A stretch of DNA of 64,000 bases from Thalassotalea sp. 273M-4 (GTDB lineage: Bacteria; Pseudomonadota; Gammaproteobacteria; Enterobacterales; Alteromonadaceae). The notes below the pieces were generated by a model. That model had not been told where the DNA came from, did not search any database, and saw nothing but the letters and a program-made list of their open reading frames with translations. The stretch lies in NCBI RefSeq assembly GCF_041410465.1, contig NZ_CP166961.1, positions 620,001 to 684,000 of the forward strand, read 5' to 3'. Shown piece after piece: positions 41,906 through 52,803 of the stretch (the first letter of the stretch is position 1; each line of letters begins with the position of its first letter). The position numbers and the translations under genes are program-made.

Positions 41906-42862
41906 TTAGCTTACTGCGACCAAACTTAAAATGTGATCAAGCACTTGATTAGCAGTGATCCCTTCGGCTTCGGCTTGATAGGTAAGCAATAAGCGATGAC
42001 GTAAAACGTTATGAAATACGCCTTGGATATCTTCAGGGCTGACAAAGTCGCGACCATTAATCCAAGCTCTTGCTCGGGCACAGCGATCTAAAGCTATGGT
42101 TGCGCGCGGACTGGCGCCGTAGGCAAGCCATTTACCCAATTGTTCATCGTACTTTTCACCTTCTCGGGTGGCCATAATTAAATCAACAATGTATTGCTCT
42201 AATACTGGGGCGAGATAGATTTCAAGCACTTCCTTGCGGGCAGTGAAAATATCGTCTTGAGATATTTTTGAACTTGGCTTATTAGATTGGCCTAAGGCTT
42301 CACCCCGGTTTAAACGTAAGATTTCAAGCTCAGATGTTGCGTTGGGGTAGTCAATGTCCAAATGCATTAAAAAGCGGTCAAGTTGTGCTTCTGGTAACGG
42401 ATAGGTACCTTCTTGTTCGAGCGGATTTTGAGTGGCCATAACCAAAAACAAATCCGGTAATTTGTACGTTGTTCTGCCTACCGTTACTTGGCCTTCGGCC
42501 ATTGCTTCTAGTAACGCCGATTGCACCTTAGCCGGTGCACGGTTAATTTCGTCTGCTAAAATTAAGTTCTGAAAAAGCGGACCTTGTTGAAAAACAAAGG
42601 AGCCATTTTCAGGTCGGTAAATGTCGGTACCTGTTAAATCTGCCGGCAGTAGGTCAGGGGTAAATTGAATGCGGTGAAAATCACCTTCAATGCAATCCGC
42701 TAAAGCATTAACTGCTCGGGTCTTAGCCAACCCAGGAGGGCCTTCTACGATAAGATGCCCATCAGCCAATAAAGCAATTAAAAGATTTTCAACAAGCGCA
42801 TGTTGACCCACAATTTGTTCACTTAAATACTCTTTAAGTGCAGAAAATTTTTCATTAGCCAT
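41906..42862 (-). CDS. MoxR family AAA+ ATPase
   Basis: 318 residues. Walker A GPPGLAKTRA (about 40-49), Walker B LILADEINRAPAKVQSALLEAM (about 105-126), sensor motifs MATQNPLEQEGTYPLPEAQLDRF. MoxR ATPases act as chaperones that load or activate VWA-domain partners. It is the first gene of the operon that continues DUF58-DUF4381-VWA-VWA/TPR-BatD. Confidence 0.92.
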   Translation of the reverse strand: MANEKFSALKEYLSEQIVGQHALVENLLIALLADGHLIVEGPPGLAKTRAVNALADCIEGDFHRIQFTPDLLPADLTGTDIYRPENGSFVFQQGPLFQNLILADEINRAPAKVQSALLEAMAEGQVTVGRTTYKLPDLFLVMATQNPLEQEGTYPLPEAQLDRFLMHLDIDYPNATSELEILRLNRGEALGQSNKPSSKISQDDIFTARKEVLEIYLAPVLEQYIVDLIMATREGEKYDEQLGKWLAYGASPRATIALDRCARARAWINGRDFVSPEDIQGVFHNVLRHRLLLTYQAEAEGITANQVLDHILSLVAVS

Positions 42863-43000
42863 AATATTTCTTTTATTCCATTTTATTCGCGCATAAGCCT
42901 TTTAAGGCGTTGGCTCTGAGGCCTTTTTATATATATAAGAGCATGTTAATAAAAATCAATGCTTTTAAAAAGCAGATTTAATCGCTAGAATCAATTTGGT

Positions 43001-43019
43001 AATCAGGTCTGACCACTAA
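43001..43019. promoter_or_regulatory. FadR-like operator before fadI
   Basis: Contains CAGGTCTGACCACT, close to the known FadR consensus built on TGGTCNGACCA. It lies about 60 bases before the fadI start. Binding would repress beta-oxidation until long-chain acyl-CoA is present. A weaker GGTCAGAG lies at 43053. Confidence 0.55.
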
Positions 43020-43078
43020 CAAAACCTTAACATAATTAATCACAATAATCTCGGTCAGAGCAGTATAAAGGAAAGAAC

Positions 43079-44389
43079 ATGGGATCTCAGCAAAACTTAA
43101 AGACAAGAGCAGGGGAGCGAATCGCGGTTGTTGCCGGCTTACGCACGCCATTTGTTAAACAAGCCACCGACTTTCATGGTGTACCTGCCGTTGATTTAGG
43201 CAAAATGGTGGTGAATGAATTATTGGCTAAAAACGATATCGATCCAGCCCTTATAGAACAATTGGTGTTTGGCCAAGTCGTGCAAATGCCTGAAGCACCT
43301 AATATTGCCAGAGAAATCGTACTTGGTACACAAATGAATGTTGCGACCGATGCATACAGTGTTTCTAGAGCATGTGCGACTAGTTTTCAATCCACTGTCA
43401 ATGTTGCCGAGTCAATACTTTTAGGTAACATTGATGTTGGTATCGCTGGCGGTGCAGACTCAATGTCGGTACCTCCTATTGGGGTAAGCAAAAAATTTGC
43501 TCGCACTTTACTTGATTTATCAAAGGCCAAAACGTTCGGCCAAAAAGCCAAGTTAATTACCTCTTTAAAACTCTCCGATTTAGCACCAGTACCACCAGCA
43601 GTAGCTGAATATTCTACAGGCTTAAGCATGGGCCAAACTGCCGAACAAATGGCGAAAACTCATGGCATCACACGAGAAGAGCAAGATGCATTAGCGCACC
43701 GCTCACATACTCTAGCTGCTTCGACATGGTCTTCAGGGGTGCTGGCTGGTGAAGTTATGGTGGCCCACCCAGAACCTTATAAAAAAGCGGTTGCGATTGA
43801 TAACTGCTATCGCGCCGATTCGGTTCTTGCCAATTATGCTAAGTTGCGCCCAGTGTTTGATCGCAAGCATGGCAGTGTTACGGCCGCAAACTCTACCGCA
43901 TTAACGGATGGGGCATCTGCAGTGCTATTAATGCGCGAGGGACGTGCGAAAGAATTAGGTTATGAGGTTTTAGGTTATATTCGCTCATATGCTTTCACCG
44001 CCATTGATGTCTGGGAAGATATGTTAATGGGACCATCGTATGCGACGCCACTGGCGTTAGCGCGAGCAGGAATGACGTTGGCAGATATGGACTTAATTGA
44101 AATGCACGAAGCCTTCGCAGCGCAAACGTTAGCGAATGTAAAAATGTTTGCCAGTGATAAATTTGCTAAAGAAAAACTTGGCCAAGATAAAGCCATTGGT
44201 GAAATAGATATGGATAAATTTAATGTCTTAGGGGGCTCTTTAGCCTATGGACACCCTTTTGCGGCTACCGGCACTCGTTTGATCACTCAAACATTAAATG
44301 AATTAAAGCGTCGAGGCGGAGGCATCGGGCTAACAACCGCATGTGCCGCAGGTGGTTTAGGTGCAGCAATGGTATTGGAGGCGGAGTAG
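43079..44389 (+). CDS. fadI: acetyl-CoA C-acyltransferase FadI
   Basis: 436 residues (E. coli 436). Thiolase that completes each beta-oxidation turn. Active-site residues are visible: the nucleophile Cys in [10 protein letters not shown] (about 98), His in [14 protein letters not shown] (about 393) and Cys in [12 protein letters not shown] (about 424). Three bases separate it from fadJ, so the two are co-translated. FadI rather than FadA because of length and gene order. Confidence 0.94.
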   Translation: MGSQQNLKTRAGERIAVVAGLRTPFVKQATDFHGVPAVDLGKMVVNELLAKNDIDPALIEQLVFGQVVQMPEAPNIAREIVLGTQMNVATDAYSVSRACATSFQSTVNVAESILLGNIDVGIAGGADSMSVPPIGVSKKFARTLLDLSKAKTFGQKAKLITSLKLSDLAPVPPAVAEYSTGLSMGQTAEQMAKTHGITREEQDALAHRSHTLAASTWSSGVLAGEVMVAHPEPYKKAVAIDNCYRADSVLANYAKLRPVFDRKHGSVTAANSTALTDGASAVLLMREGRAKELGYEVLGYIRSYAFTAIDVWEDMLMGPSYATPLALARAGMTLADMDLIEMHEAFAAQTLANVKMFASDKFAKEKLGQDKAIGEIDMDKFNVLGGSLAYGHPFAATGTRLITQTLNELKRRGGGIGLTTACAAGGLGAAMVLEAE

Positions 44390-44392
44390 AAC

Positions 44393-46525
44393 ATGAACGA
44401 TAAAACCCAACAAAGCAGTTTTGCTCTGACTCGAAATGATAATGGCATCGCGACACTTAAAATTGATGTGGCCAATGAGACGATGAATGTACTAAAAGCT
44501 GAGTTTGTCGATGAAGTCAGCAGTGTACTTAAAGAAATCCAAGCCGATCCGTCCATTACGGGTCTGGTGATTTACAGTGGTAAAGACAATTCATTTATCG
44601 CAGGGGCAGACATTAGCATGTTAGATGCCTGTGATAGCGCTGAAGAAGCCAGTGCTATTGCCGCTAGCGGACAAATTATATTTGAACAAATTGAACAGAT
44701 GCCGATTCCGGTGGTGGCTGCGATCAATGGCCCATGCTTAGGTGGAGGCCTAGAATTAGCTATGGCATGTCATCTGCGCGTGTGCAGTGATTCTGTGAAA
44801 ACCGTTTTAGGTTTGCCTGAGGTGCAACTTGGATTATTACCCGGTAGTGGTGGCACCCAAAGGTTACCAGCATTGGTTGGCTTACAAAAATCATTAGATA
44901 TGATGTTAACGGGTAAGCAATTAAGACCTAAGCAAGCGTTAAAGGCCGGATTGGTTAACGATGTGGTGCCTAACTCAGTGTTGTTAGATGTTGCGATTAA
45001 AATGGCGCAAACAGGCAAAAACACTGCACTTAAAAAGCGTCCTATGGTTGAGCGCGTGCTGGAGTCGAATTCGCTTGGACGAAAGCTTGTATTTCAACAA
45101 GCAACGAAAACCGTATTGGCTAAAACGAAGGGGAATTATCCTGCGCCGTTGAAAATCATCGACAGTATACGGACTGGTTTAGAGCAAGGCCGGGCCAGAG
45201 GTATGGCTACCGAAGCCGCGCATTTTGGCGCATTAGTGATGACGCCCGAGTCAGAACAGCTGCGTAACTTATTCTTTGCTACGACGGCGATGAAAAAAGA
45301 ATCTGGGGTTGAAGGTGTTGCGCCATGCAAAGTGAACAAAATCGGTGTTCTAGGTGGTGGTTTAATGGGCGGTGGTATTGCCTATGTTTCGGTGAATAAT
45401 GCCAAAACACCAGTGCGGATTAAAGACATTAATCATGATGGGATTTCAAATGCTTTAAAGTACAGCTTTGATTTACTAAATAAAAAAGTAAAACGTCGAT
45501 TTATTAAAAAATCCGCAATGCAAAAGCAAATGAATATGGTCACCGGAGGCATTGATTACAGTGGCTTTAAAGACGTCGATATGGTGATCGAAGCTGTGTT
45601 TGAAGATTTAGGTCTAAAACAGCAAATGGTTAATGATGTAGAAACGCACTGTAAGGAAGGGGTTATTTTTGCCAGTAACACTTCTTCTTTGCCAATTAGC
45701 CAAATCGCAGAAAAGGCCAACAAGCCAGAAAATGTGATTGGTTTACACTACTTCTCGCCAGTGGATAAAATGCCATTAGCGGAAATTATCGCTCATGAGA
45801 AAACCTCCGATCAGACCATTTCTACGACGGTAGCTTTTGCCAAACGTCAGGGCAAAACACCGATTGTGGTGAAAGATAAAGCGGGTTTTTATGTAAACCG
45901 AATTTTGGCTCCCTACGTTAATGAAGCGGCAAATATTCTTCTTCAAGGAGAGCCGATTGAACAAATTGACAAAACTCTGGTTAAGTTTGGTTTTCCTGTT
46001 GGTCCAATCAAGCTATTAGACGAGGTTGGTATTGATATCGGTGCTAAAATAAGTCCAATTTTAGAGGCCGAATTGGGGCAGCGTTTTAAAGCCCCTGAAG
46101 CGTTTAACTCGTTAATTGAAGACAACCGTAAGGGGAAGAAAACAGGCAAAGGCTTTTATCTTTATAAAGGTAAAAAAGGCAATGGGAAAAACGTTGATGA
46201 GTCTGTTTACACACTTCTTAATATTGAAGCGAAGTCACATTTATCATCGACAGAAATTGCAGAGCGCTGTGTGTTTTTGATGATCAATGAGGCGGTCCGC
46301 TGTCTCGATGAAGGTATTATTCGAAATGCCAGAGACGGTGATATTGGCGCAGTATTTGGTATTGGATTCCCACCGTTTTTAGGCGGGCCATTCCGTTATT
46401 TAGACGCCTTAGGGCCCAAAACAGTGGTTGAAAAGTTAAAAACTTACCAAGCTAAATACGGCGATCATTTTACCCCATGTGATGCCTTGCTTAATATGGT
46501 GGATGCGGGAACAACGTGCTACTAA
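44393..46525 (+). CDS. fadJ: fatty acid oxidation complex alpha subunit FadJ
   Basis: 710 residues (E. coli 714). The N-terminal enoyl-CoA hydratase/isomerase domain (about 1-190) has AGADISMLD and [14 protein letters not shown] plus [19 protein letters not shown]. The C-terminal 3-hydroxyacyl-CoA dehydrogenase has the NAD site [17 protein letters not shown] and the His/Glu region [17 protein letters not shown]. Forms the FadIJ complex with the preceding gene; used in E. coli mainly in anaerobic or medium-chain oxidation. Confidence 0.94.
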   Translation: MNDKTQQSSFALTRNDNGIATLKIDVANETMNVLKAEFVDEVSSVLKEIQADPSITGLVIYSGKDNSFIAGADISMLDACDSAEEASAIAASGQIIFEQIEQMPIPVVAAINGPCLGGGLELAMACHLRVCSDSVKTVLGLPEVQLGLLPGSGGTQRLPALVGLQKSLDMMLTGKQLRPKQALKAGLVNDVVPNSVLLDVAIKMAQTGKNTALKKRPMVERVLESNSLGRKLVFQQATKTVLAKTKGNYPAPLKIIDSIRTGLEQGRARGMATEAAHFGALVMTPESEQLRNLFFATTAMKKESGVEGVAPCKVNKIGVLGGGLMGGGIAYVSVNNAKTPVRIKDINHDGISNALKYSFDLLNKKVKRRFIKKSAMQKQMNMVTGGIDYSGFKDVDMVIEAVFEDLGLKQQMVNDVETHCKEGVIFASNTSSLPISQIAEKANKPENVIGLHYFSPVDKMPLAEIIAHEKTSDQTISTTVAFAKRQGKTPIVVKDKAGFYVNRILAPYVNEAANILLQGEPIEQIDKTLVKFGFPVGPIKLLDEVGIDIGAKISPILEAELGQRFKAPEAFNSLIEDNRKGKKTGKGFYLYKGKKGNGKNVDESVYTLLNIEAKSHLSSTEIAERCVFLMINEAVRCLDEGIIRNARDGDIGAVFGIGFPPFLGGPFRYLDALGPKTVVEKLKTYQAKYGDHFTPCDALLNMVDAGTTCY

Positions 46526-46560
46526 AAACGCTATTAATAGGCATTATCTGATGCTGAAAA

Positions 46561-46597
46561 AAAAGGGCTATGAATTTGTTTTTCATAGCCCTTTTTA
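46561..46597 (+). terminator. terminator of fadIJ
   Basis: Stem AAAAGGGCTATGAA/TTCATAGCCCTTTT with a 7-base loop and T run. The A-rich start means it could also act on the minus strand. Confidence 0.85.
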
Positions 46598-46835
46598 TAT
46601 GAATGTTTGGTGCCATTAACCGAAGTTAAGAAACTAGCGCCGCAATGCCTGTTATAGCTATGACGGTGATTATTTACAGAGTTGGTGTCGGTCAGAACCT
46701 CGTTCCAAGCGAGAGTTAATCAACCACTTATCTAATTACATGCTAATGAGATTGAAGGCAAAGTTAAATAGCGCTGGTGTTATATTGAAAGTGTACAAAA
46801 AACAGCAAAATGTTACTTTAGAGTAAAAAATCTAT
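46598..46835. other. intergenic stretch, nothing recognised
   Basis: Together with the terminator this is a 310-bp gap after fadJ. I see no ORF with a ribosome binding site, no strong hairpin and no repeat shared with the rest of the window. Confidence 0.5.
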
Positions 46836-47075
46836 TTGATATACTTTGCTCAAATTGGCCTTTATTGCTCAGGTGTCTTGATGTTGTTATTACTGGTTTC
46901 TCTGCTTTTTGGTGTTTTTTTCTATTGTCAGGCACTCTGTTCGGGGATGAATCGCAAAGCGTGGGCTGTTGCTGGCTTGTTTTTAGGACCGTTGATTTGG
47001 CCATTGTTTAATATGGAAAAACGAATGAAGGTATATAAACGATTTGGCGGAAATTGGGCTATTTGGAAACCTTAG
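46836..47075 (+). CDS. small hydrophobic membrane protein, function unknown
   Basis: Up to 79 residues from a TTG at 46836; more likely 64 residues from ATG 46881, which has CAGGTG five bases before it. One long hydrophobic segment (MLLLLVSLLFGVFFYCQ) and a second (WAVAGLFLGPLIWPLF) with NRKAWA between, then a basic tail NMEKRMKVYKRFGG. The pattern of two helices with a conserved-looking GLFLGPLIWP loop is that of real small membrane proteins seen in related bacteria, but I cannot name the family. Confidence 0.55.
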   Translation: MIYFAQIGLYCSGVLMLLLLVSLLFGVFFYCQALCSGMNRKAWAVAGLFLGPLIWPLFNMEKRMKVYKRFGGNWAIWKP

Positions 47076-47240
47076 ATTTTAACCTGAAAAATATTAACCT
47101 TGGTTCAGCCAACACCAAACGCCGAGTACAAAGAGAACGTTAACAGTAACTGCTGCTAAAGCCCTTTAGATTGCGCTATTACATCAGCTCTGATGATATT
47201 GAAGCCCCCCAATTTTAGCTTTTACTCGTTGTTTTTTGAA

Positions 47241-49709
47241 TTATACATTAGCTAAACTGCAGATTTGCTGAGATTCTAAATAATCGCCAAAATCCTGTTC
47301 ATTAAGCGGTTTGCTGTACAAGTAGCCTTGTAATTGTTCGCAATTTAAACGTCTTAAATAATCAAGCTGTTCTTCGGTTTCCACCCCTTCTGCAACCACA
47401 TCCATACCAAGGTTATGGGCAATGGTGACGATGATCGCAACCATATTTCGACCTCTTTCAGACGATTCAATATCATCGACAAAAGCTTTGTCAATTTTTA
47501 GGGTATTTAATGGGAATTGTTTTAGGTAAGCTAAGGATGAGTAGCCTGTACCAAAATCATCTAAAGACAAAGCGATGCCCATTTCTCGTAATTCCAACAT
47601 GGTTCTAATGGCCTCTTGAGGAGAGTCCATAACAGTGCCTTCGGTAATTTCAAGCTCTAAGTGTTTGGCGGGTAATCCGGTTTCCTCTAATATTTGGTTG
47701 ATCATAGTCACCAAATTGGGTTGACGAAACTGTACCGCAGACAGATTGACCGCGATACGACCATCAAAGATGCCACTGTCAATCCAAGCCTTAGTTGCGC
47801 GACAAGCTTTGCGCAGAACAACTTCTCCAATTTTGATGATTTGGCCTGTTTGCTCTGAAATCGGGATAAATATATCTGGTCGAATTATGCCTTTGTAACC
47901 CGCTTCAAAACGAACTAAGGCTTCCATTCCTGAAATACAGCCTTTTTGCACATCAATTTTAGGTTGGTAAAACACCGAAAATAAATCTTCTTTAAGGCCA
48001 TGCCGGATTAAATTCTCAACTTGTAAGCGTTTGACCGCTTGTTTGTTCATCGAATCATTAAAAAATTGATAGGTAGCCCCACCAATATCTTTGGCGTGGT
48101 ACATAGCGGTATCGGCATTTTTTAGCAGTTCATGTGAGTTGGTTCCATCTTCAGGGAAAAGCACAATGCCAATACTGCAAGTGAGTGCAATCTCTTGGCC
48201 ACGAATGGAATAAGGTTGGGCAATAACATTTAAAACTTCTTTGGCAATGTTGGTGATTTCATCAATGTCATTGGTGCCTTCAATGATTAAACTAAATTCG
48301 TCGCCACCAAGACGATAACATCGGTCTTTTACGCTGCTTAATTGCGCGATTCGCTCAGTGACCTTACACAGCAGTACATCACCAATTTGATGGCCTATAG
48401 AGTCATTAATTTTTTTAAAATTATCTAAATCGAAAACCAGTAATGCATGCTCAATATCTTGCGCCACGAGTTGCGATTGATTGGCTTGAAAGTATGAGCG
48501 ATTTGACAAGCCGGTTAGGGTGTCTGAATGGGCTAATTTTCTGAGTTCCGATTCGGTTTCTTTGCGTTTAGAAACATCTGAAAAAACACCAACAAAATGT
48601 GAAATTTGGCCTTGCTCGTTGCGAATGATATCTATTGTTAAATCAATGATATAGCTAGAGCCATTGGCTCGTTCAGCGGTTACTTCACCTTGCCAAGAGC
48701 CATTTTTCGTTAAGGTCTTTTTTAGGTTTTGAAAAAAGCCTTCTGGACAAGACTCAAATCCCCACGGTTTGCCAACCGTTGATGCACGATTTTGCCCTGT
48801 AATTTGGACAAACGCTGCATTACAGTCAACGACCTGAAATTCAGTGTCGTATATCACCACCGCGGCAGAAATATGGGTGAAGCAACTCGCAAACAGCGAC
48901 ATACTGTGTTCGTTGTGTTTAAGTTGGCTAATATCCTTTAACGTACCTGACATGCGAAGAGCGTTGTTGTTTTTATCACGTTCGACAACCTTGCCTCGGT
49001 CGAGCACCCAAAGCCAATGACCTTGTTTGCTTTTTACCCGATAAATGGCTTCGTAATACTCACTTTGCCCTTGTTTGTGATTTTGCAATTGTTGCAGCAA
49101 TCTGGGCGAGTCATGTGGGTGAATGCAATCTTGATTATCAATAAGAGGCACGCCTTGCTTGAAGTTTAATGTTCCCCAGCTGTGGCAGCGATACATGATA
49201 TTGGTGGTTAAATCCCAATCCCAAATTTCATCATTGGCGCCTGATAACGCCAGTTTTATTCGTTCAATAGATTGGTTTAATTGCTTATTTAAATATTTTC
49301 TCTGTTTGAAACGCTTAATCGTATAGAAACTGAACGCCAAAGCCATAAAACTATAGAGAAACCATGCCGGGTTTGATTGCCACCATGGCTGCAAAGACAT
49401 CAGAGGGAAACTGTGAGCAGTTGGCATCTTATTTATGTGCTGATTTGAAGTAACGACAGAATACTTATTGGTATCGGTCGTTATCTGTAAATTCGATGTC
49501 ATAAGGGTCGGGCTTAGCTGGCTGATTAAAGTGTTAATCGATGATCTAGAATCCACCTGTTTTACCGGCGTTAGATTTTGTGTTGTTGCAGATACTATCG
49601 CAATATTGGCATGGACGGGAGCCGACAAAGTTGAGAAGAGCAAGGGAATAAAAAGGTATAAAAAAGCGTTGGAGCAACTGTTGTTATTTTTTAATTTGCT
49701 TTGGTGCAC
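47241..49709 (-). CDS. bifunctional diguanylate cyclase / c-di-GMP phosphodiesterase with PAS domains
   Basis: 822 residues. Hydrophobic segment near the N-terminus (signal/anchor, about 14-34) and a second transmembrane helix at about 112-128. Two PAS domains follow (about 140-270 and 275-390), then GGDEF (about 395-555, with intact GGDEF in YRLGGDEFSLII) and EAL (about 570-815, with GMEALVRFE, DDFGTGYSSLAYLKQFPLNTLKID and VAEGVETEEQ). Both active-site motifs are intact, so it may make or break c-di-GMP. Monocistronic and with no sensor domain of recognised ligand. Confidence 0.93.
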   Translation of the reverse strand: MHQSKLKNNNSCSNAFLYLFIPLLFSTLSAPVHANIAIVSATTQNLTPVKQVDSRSSINTLISQLSPTLMTSNLQITTDTNKYSVVTSNQHINKMPTAHSFPLMSLQPWWQSNPAWFLYSFMALAFSFYTIKRFKQRKYLNKQLNQSIERIKLALSGANDEIWDWDLTTNIMYRCHSWGTLNFKQGVPLIDNQDCIHPHDSPRLLQQLQNHKQGQSEYYEAIYRVKSKQGHWLWVLDRGKVVERDKNNNALRMSGTLKDISQLKHNEHSMSLFASCFTHISAAVVIYDTEFQVVDCNAAFVQITGQNRASTVGKPWGFESCPEGFFQNLKKTLTKNGSWQGEVTAERANGSSYIIDLTIDIIRNEQGQISHFVGVFSDVSKRKETESELRKLAHSDTLTGLSNRSYFQANQSQLVAQDIEHALLVFDLDNFKKINDSIGHQIGDVLLCKVTERIAQLSSVKDRCYRLGGDEFSLIIEGTNDIDEITNIAKEVLNVIAQPYSIRGQEIALTCSIGIVLFPEDGTNSHELLKNADTAMYHAKDIGGATYQFFNDSMNKQAVKRLQVENLIRHGLKEDLFSVFYQPKIDVQKGCISGMEALVRFEAGYKGIIRPDIFIPISEQTGQIIKIGEVVLRKACRATKAWIDSGIFDGRIAVNLSAVQFRQPNLVTMINQILEETGLPAKHLELEITEGTVMDSPQEAIRTMLELREMGIALSLDDFGTGYSSLAYLKQFPLNTLKIDKAFVDDIESSERGRNMVAIIVTIAHNLGMDVVAEGVETEEQLDYLRRLNCEQLQGYLYSKPLNEQDFGDYLESQQICSLANV

Positions 49710-49832
49710 AAATACATCCTTTAAACTGATGATTTAGTTCAGTTTGTGTGCCGAATATTTCTTAATATCAAACAAGATAGTAATGGAATTATTGGTTAAT
49801 TTAAAGGGGAGAAAACAAAACCTTTAGGTTAA

Positions 49833-52598
49833 TTAATGTTTAAGTGGGGTTTTGGCGTGAAAGTCTTCAATACACTGAATAATATTGGCGTGTTCAGGCA
49901 AGTAATCAAATTCATCGAGATGCTTAACCGAAGCCAAACAAATGCGATCTGGGTTATTTTCAGGGTGCAGGACTTGTTGAACAAAATCAGCGACTTCAAC
50001 AAGTGACAATTGCTCAATGGTTTTTATAATTTGTTCTTTTTGATTAAACTCGTAGTCCTTATTGCAAATATTTACCCAATATCTTTGGCTCTTAATTCGC
50101 GGGCTGGTATCTTTTTCTGTTAATTGACCAATCAATCCTGATTTTAAGTTTTGCCATTCAGTTTCTGTGGTAGTGCTGTCAAAATTAGCAATAAATTCAT
50201 CCATAGTGGCAAATAAGGCATCGGCCGTGGTGTCGGGAGATTGAATATAAAAAGCAATGCCTGGGTATCTGTTCATCGGCACATAACCAACCCCAACTAA
50301 ATAACCAAACTGCTTTTCGGTGCGCATGGTGTGAAAAAATTGTGGTGAAATTAAGTGACTGGTGATCATCGTAATGGCCATGGTGTAAGGATCGTTAGCC
50401 ACCATCGGGTAATAAAAGACACTGGCGTAATCGTGATCAGGCAAGTGAATGGGAACTAGGGCGTTGCCTTGTTGTTGGTAGTCGATAATGGTACTGCTAA
50501 GCGCTGTAGATTGATTGATATGCGCTTTCAATTCTTGTTCGATAAGGTTAGCCATTTCTTGTGCTTGTGGCTGCACCCAATTGCCATAAATAAAACATTC
50601 TATGGTTAAATGCTGAAAAAATTGATCGCAAAAGTGGATAAATTCAGCAAATTTAACAGTTTCTAAAGCATCGGCTAACTCGGTGCTACTGGGGCTGTAG
50701 GGTTTCATCAGGGCGCTGAGCTTGGCAAACAGTTGTGATATAGATTTGCTTTTGTCGGCATTACGCCAGTTTTTAATTAATTGTTTTTTAAAGAGAGCAA
50801 AGCGTTCTTGTGCCAGAGAGTGATCTTTTAAACTTTGCAGTAATTCTTTTAGCAACAAGGGCTGTTTTTCATTAATGCCTGAAAGCTGTAATGTCATCCC
50901 ACCTTGATGCGGGTATAGGTGATAGTGAATACCTGCTAACTCTGCGTGGTAGTTTTGTTCTTGTACCGAGTCGGTAAACAATTCGACAAACAGTCTTCCC
51001 ATCGCAATGTGGGTTTTATTTTGCACTATGATATGTGAATCAATGCCAATAAAAATTTGCCCTTTAGGGACAAAAAACGAGTTGTCTTGTTTAAACCATA
51101 CTTTTAGCCCACTAGCCTCTTTTATTAAATAGGGCTTGTCAGTTGCGTGCTCTGGGCTAACGACCGTTGGATTTTCGACGATGTAGGGATTTTTTTCCGG
51201 TAACTTAAGCTCATTAAATTTCGCAGGTTGACGCCAGCGCGTTAATTTGTCGGTTGCAATGTCAGATATTTTATACGGTACTTTGTACCAATAACTGGTT
51301 CTGTCGGTATCTTGCCATTGGTTGATGCAAATAATCCGCATATTGTCTGGATTTAAATAGTGCAAATAATGACGCAAAAGATCAGGGTTGAATGCCTGCA
51401 TCTTGTAATCACCATAAATGTAATCCTCTGGCGGGTAATGCTGCATATTAACCGACAATTGATTTACCGAGTCGATTGGTTTTAATGACTCCTGATAATG
51501 AAATGAAAACTCATAAATGGATTTCTTTTCAGTAAAGTAACACGCTTTTAGCCCCGACAGTTTAATTAACTCGATGTAGGCAAAAATGACTTCGATGATT
51601 TCTTGGTGATGTTTTTCACCTTCCTCAGTTAATCGGATACTGATATTAAAATCTTTAAAATTGGAGCCATTAATCCCACCCGCTGCGGTTAATGACATCG
51701 CCCATTGACGCTTTTTTAAATAAGATAAAATACTGCCTTCGCTTTCGTGCCCTAATAAATAGCCTAAGGTACTGATTGGCTTATACATGTAATCATGATC
51801 TATGCCTGGCAATGCAAAACTGATGATGAGTTTATGGTCGTTTTTCTCTGGGCGAATAACCAGCTCTTTGGTTAAATGCTCGGGTAAATATAACGGTTGG
51901 CTGATCGCCGGTTTGGGCGTGATCGATGCTTTAATTGCAGCAAACTTATCCTGCACTAAGCGCTCAAGGGTGGCTAAAGATTGAGGTCCCTCGATGCAAA
52001 GGGTCATTCGATTCGCTAAATACTGTTGGGAAAAAAAGTCTCTGACTTTTTGCGCCAGACTTATATTGTCACTATCTCGCAAGGTTTCCTTGCTCCCGAC
52101 CGAGAATTTACTAAAGGGATGGGCCTGATTAATGGTTTCTTTGTGTACGTCGTAAATACGGCGCATATCGTCTTTTAATTTCAGTTTAAATTCTGAATCA
52201 ACGTTTAAGCGTTCTTTGTCAATAAATTCTTCGGATAATAATGGCGCAATAAAAAATTGGCTAAAGCGATCGAGGGCGGGTTCCAAATGTTGATGGTTAA
52301 TATCAAAGTAAAAACAGGTATGTTCGGTTGCCGTCCAAGCGTTATTTGTACCACTATGCTGACTTAAAAATTGCTGATATTCGCCACTTTCGGGGTATTT
52401 TTCAGTGCCTAAAAACAGCATGTGTTCAAGAAAGTGAGCCAAGCCTTGGCTGTCTAGTGGATCGTCAAAGTGACCAACGTTGACGGTAAGGGCGGCAGCA
52501 GAGCGATTGGATTCTTGATTGTGAACCAAAAGTACCCGTAACCCGTTATTAAGGGTGAGAGTCTGATACTGTTTGGTGTCGTTCGGGCTTTGAATCAA
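49833..52598 (-). CDS. M16 family zinc metallopeptidase (insulinase/pitrilysin type)
   Basis: 921 residues. The inverted zinc motif HFLEHMLFLGTEKYP (HxxEH, about residue 56) and the third ligand in NVDSEFKLKLKDDMRR (about 130) are intact. Four M16 repeats would be expected over this length, the last two inactive. No signal peptide is seen (starts MIQSPNDTKQY), unlike periplasmic E. coli protease III, so it is likely cytoplasmic. It degrades oligopeptides. It is divergent from sixA. Confidence 0.9.
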   Translation of the reverse strand: MIQSPNDTKQYQTLTLNNGLRVLLVHNQESNRSAAALTVNVGHFDDPLDSQGLAHFLEHMLFLGTEKYPESGEYQQFLSQHSGTNNAWTATEHTCFYFDINHQHLEPALDRFSQFFIAPLLSEEFIDKERLNVDSEFKLKLKDDMRRIYDVHKETINQAHPFSKFSVGSKETLRDSDNISLAQKVRDFFSQQYLANRMTLCIEGPQSLATLERLVQDKFAAIKASITPKPAISQPLYLPEHLTKELVIRPEKNDHKLIISFALPGIDHDYMYKPISTLGYLLGHESEGSILSYLKKRQWAMSLTAAGGINGSNFKDFNISIRLTEEGEKHHQEIIEVIFAYIELIKLSGLKACYFTEKKSIYEFSFHYQESLKPIDSVNQLSVNMQHYPPEDYIYGDYKMQAFNPDLLRHYLHYLNPDNMRIICINQWQDTDRTSYWYKVPYKISDIATDKLTRWRQPAKFNELKLPEKNPYIVENPTVVSPEHATDKPYLIKEASGLKVWFKQDNSFFVPKGQIFIGIDSHIIVQNKTHIAMGRLFVELFTDSVQEQNYHAELAGIHYHLYPHQGGMTLQLSGINEKQPLLLKELLQSLKDHSLAQERFALFKKQLIKNWRNADKSKSISQLFAKLSALMKPYSPSSTELADALETVKFAEFIHFCDQFFQHLTIECFIYGNWVQPQAQEMANLIEQELKAHINQSTALSSTIIDYQQQGNALVPIHLPDHDYASVFYYPMVANDPYTMAITMITSHLISPQFFHTMRTEKQFGYLVGVGYVPMNRYPGIAFYIQSPDTTADALFATMDEFIANFDSTTTETEWQNLKSGLIGQLTEKDTSPRIKSQRYWVNICNKDYEFNQKEQIIKTIEQLSLVEVADFVQQVLHPENNPDRICLASVKHLDEFDYLPEHANIIQCIEDFHAKTPLKH

Positions 52599-52803
52599 AT
52601 CAGGCTCCAGATAAGGTTTTTGGTGGTATCAATGTTCGGCATTGGTCAGCCAATGAACCAAAGACTAATACGTTATTTAACAATAATATACCCAAAGAGG
52701 TAAATTTTCTGAACAATTGCTTATATATTAAAGGTTATTAATTTAAAATGTATTACTATATCCTAATCTGTAGTGACAAGATGCCTGTAACGGCTTACTT
52801 TTA

